A stretch of DNA of 6,844 bases from the NCBI GenBank assembly GCA_905202115.1, contig CAJKQZ010000132.1, forward strand, positions 1 to 6,844, given 5' to 3'. This document shows, piece by piece, positions 6,767 to 6,844 of the stretch. The DNA is from an uncultured Prevotellaceae bacterium (lineage in GTDB: Bacteria; Bacteroidota; Bacteroidia; Bacteroidales; Bacteroidaceae). The position numbers were made by a program, and so were the translations under genes. Position 1 is the stretch's first letter, and each line of letters begins with the position of its first letter. Below the pieces are notes generated by a model. It had not been told where the DNA came from. It made no database searches and saw only the letters and a program-made list of their open reading frames with translations.

Positions 6767-6820
6767 GTTAGTTCTGTCATTTTTTATGTGGTGCCGTGAT
6801 AACGGTTCGGGAGGCCGGAA

Positions 6821-6844
6821 AAAATATGTCTGAGATATTTTAAA
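6821..6844. repeat. Cluster 3 of the 21-bp palindromic repeat, cut by window end
   Basis: One complete unit lies at 6821-6841 with core ATGTCTGAGAT and the ideal ATTTT tail, followed by AAA at 6842-6844, the first bases of a probable next unit. It is about 55 bp upstream of the trpS −33 element and 108 bp upstream of the trpS start. Because the sequence stops here, the number of further units is unknown. Confidence 0.85.

Noticed and set aside
6714..6820. T-box, tryptophan leader peptide or riboswitch upstream of trpS
   Set aside because: The predicted promoter is only about 25-55 bp from the start codon, leaving a leader too short for such an element, and no Trp-rich short ORF or terminator hairpin is visible.
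5643..6833. 396-codon plus-strand ORF antisense to trpS
   Set aside because: It mirrors trpS almost exactly, its translation has no family resemblance and is rich in Val, Phe and Arg as expected from the reverse of a well-biased gene, and trpS has unequivocal catalytic motifs.

Overview
The window looks like a chromosomal piece from a member of the Bacteroidales, possibly a gut lineage such as Muribaculaceae, although the family is a guess. The evidence is the promoter style (−7 boxes of the TAnnTTTG type, best seen upstream of trpS and pepT), A-rich leaders without Shine-Dalgarno sequences, base composition near half GC in genes with very AT-rich intergenic patches, and the character of the proteins. 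There are five credible genes, four on the minus strand and one on the plus strand. All appear intact. I see no tRNA, rRNA, insertion sequence, prophage or CRISPR array.

Layout from left to right: an AT-rich repeat cluster (1-50); a large CPA2-type cation:proton antiporter with two C-terminal TrkA-C/RCK-C-like domains (119-2380, minus); a membrane protein whose C-terminal half looks like a bacterial suppressor-of-fused (SUFU) domain (2449-3696, minus), 68 bp upstream of the antiporter and possibly co-transcribed with it; a second repeat cluster (3711-3773) directly upstream of the SUFU gene; a hairpin that probably ends the pepT transcript (3819-3852); peptidase T, pepT (3863-5092, minus); a divergent promoter region (5093-5219); a small putative lipoprotein (5220-5540, plus); a perfect 17-bp-stem terminator shared by convergent genes (5539-5577); tryptophanyl-tRNA synthetase, trpS (5619-6713, minus) with its own promoter (6736-6766); and a third repeat copy running off the right end (6821-6844).

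The genes do not form one pathway. trpS (translation), pepT (final peptide hydrolysis) and the antiporter (cation and pH homeostasis) are ordinary housekeeping functions. The least explained elements are the SUFU-domain membrane protein, the small lipoprotein and the repeat family.

The most unusual feature is the repeat. It is a 21-bp near-perfect palindrome with arms AAAATATCTC and GAGATATTTT around a central A or T. It occurs head to tail with no spacers in three intergenic places about 3 kb apart, and both window edges lie inside copies. That is the pattern expected of a dispersed, multi-copy intergenic element that breaks short-read assemblies. Its function is unknown. A 21-bp period, about two helical turns, would suit binding of a dimeric protein, but nothing here proves that.
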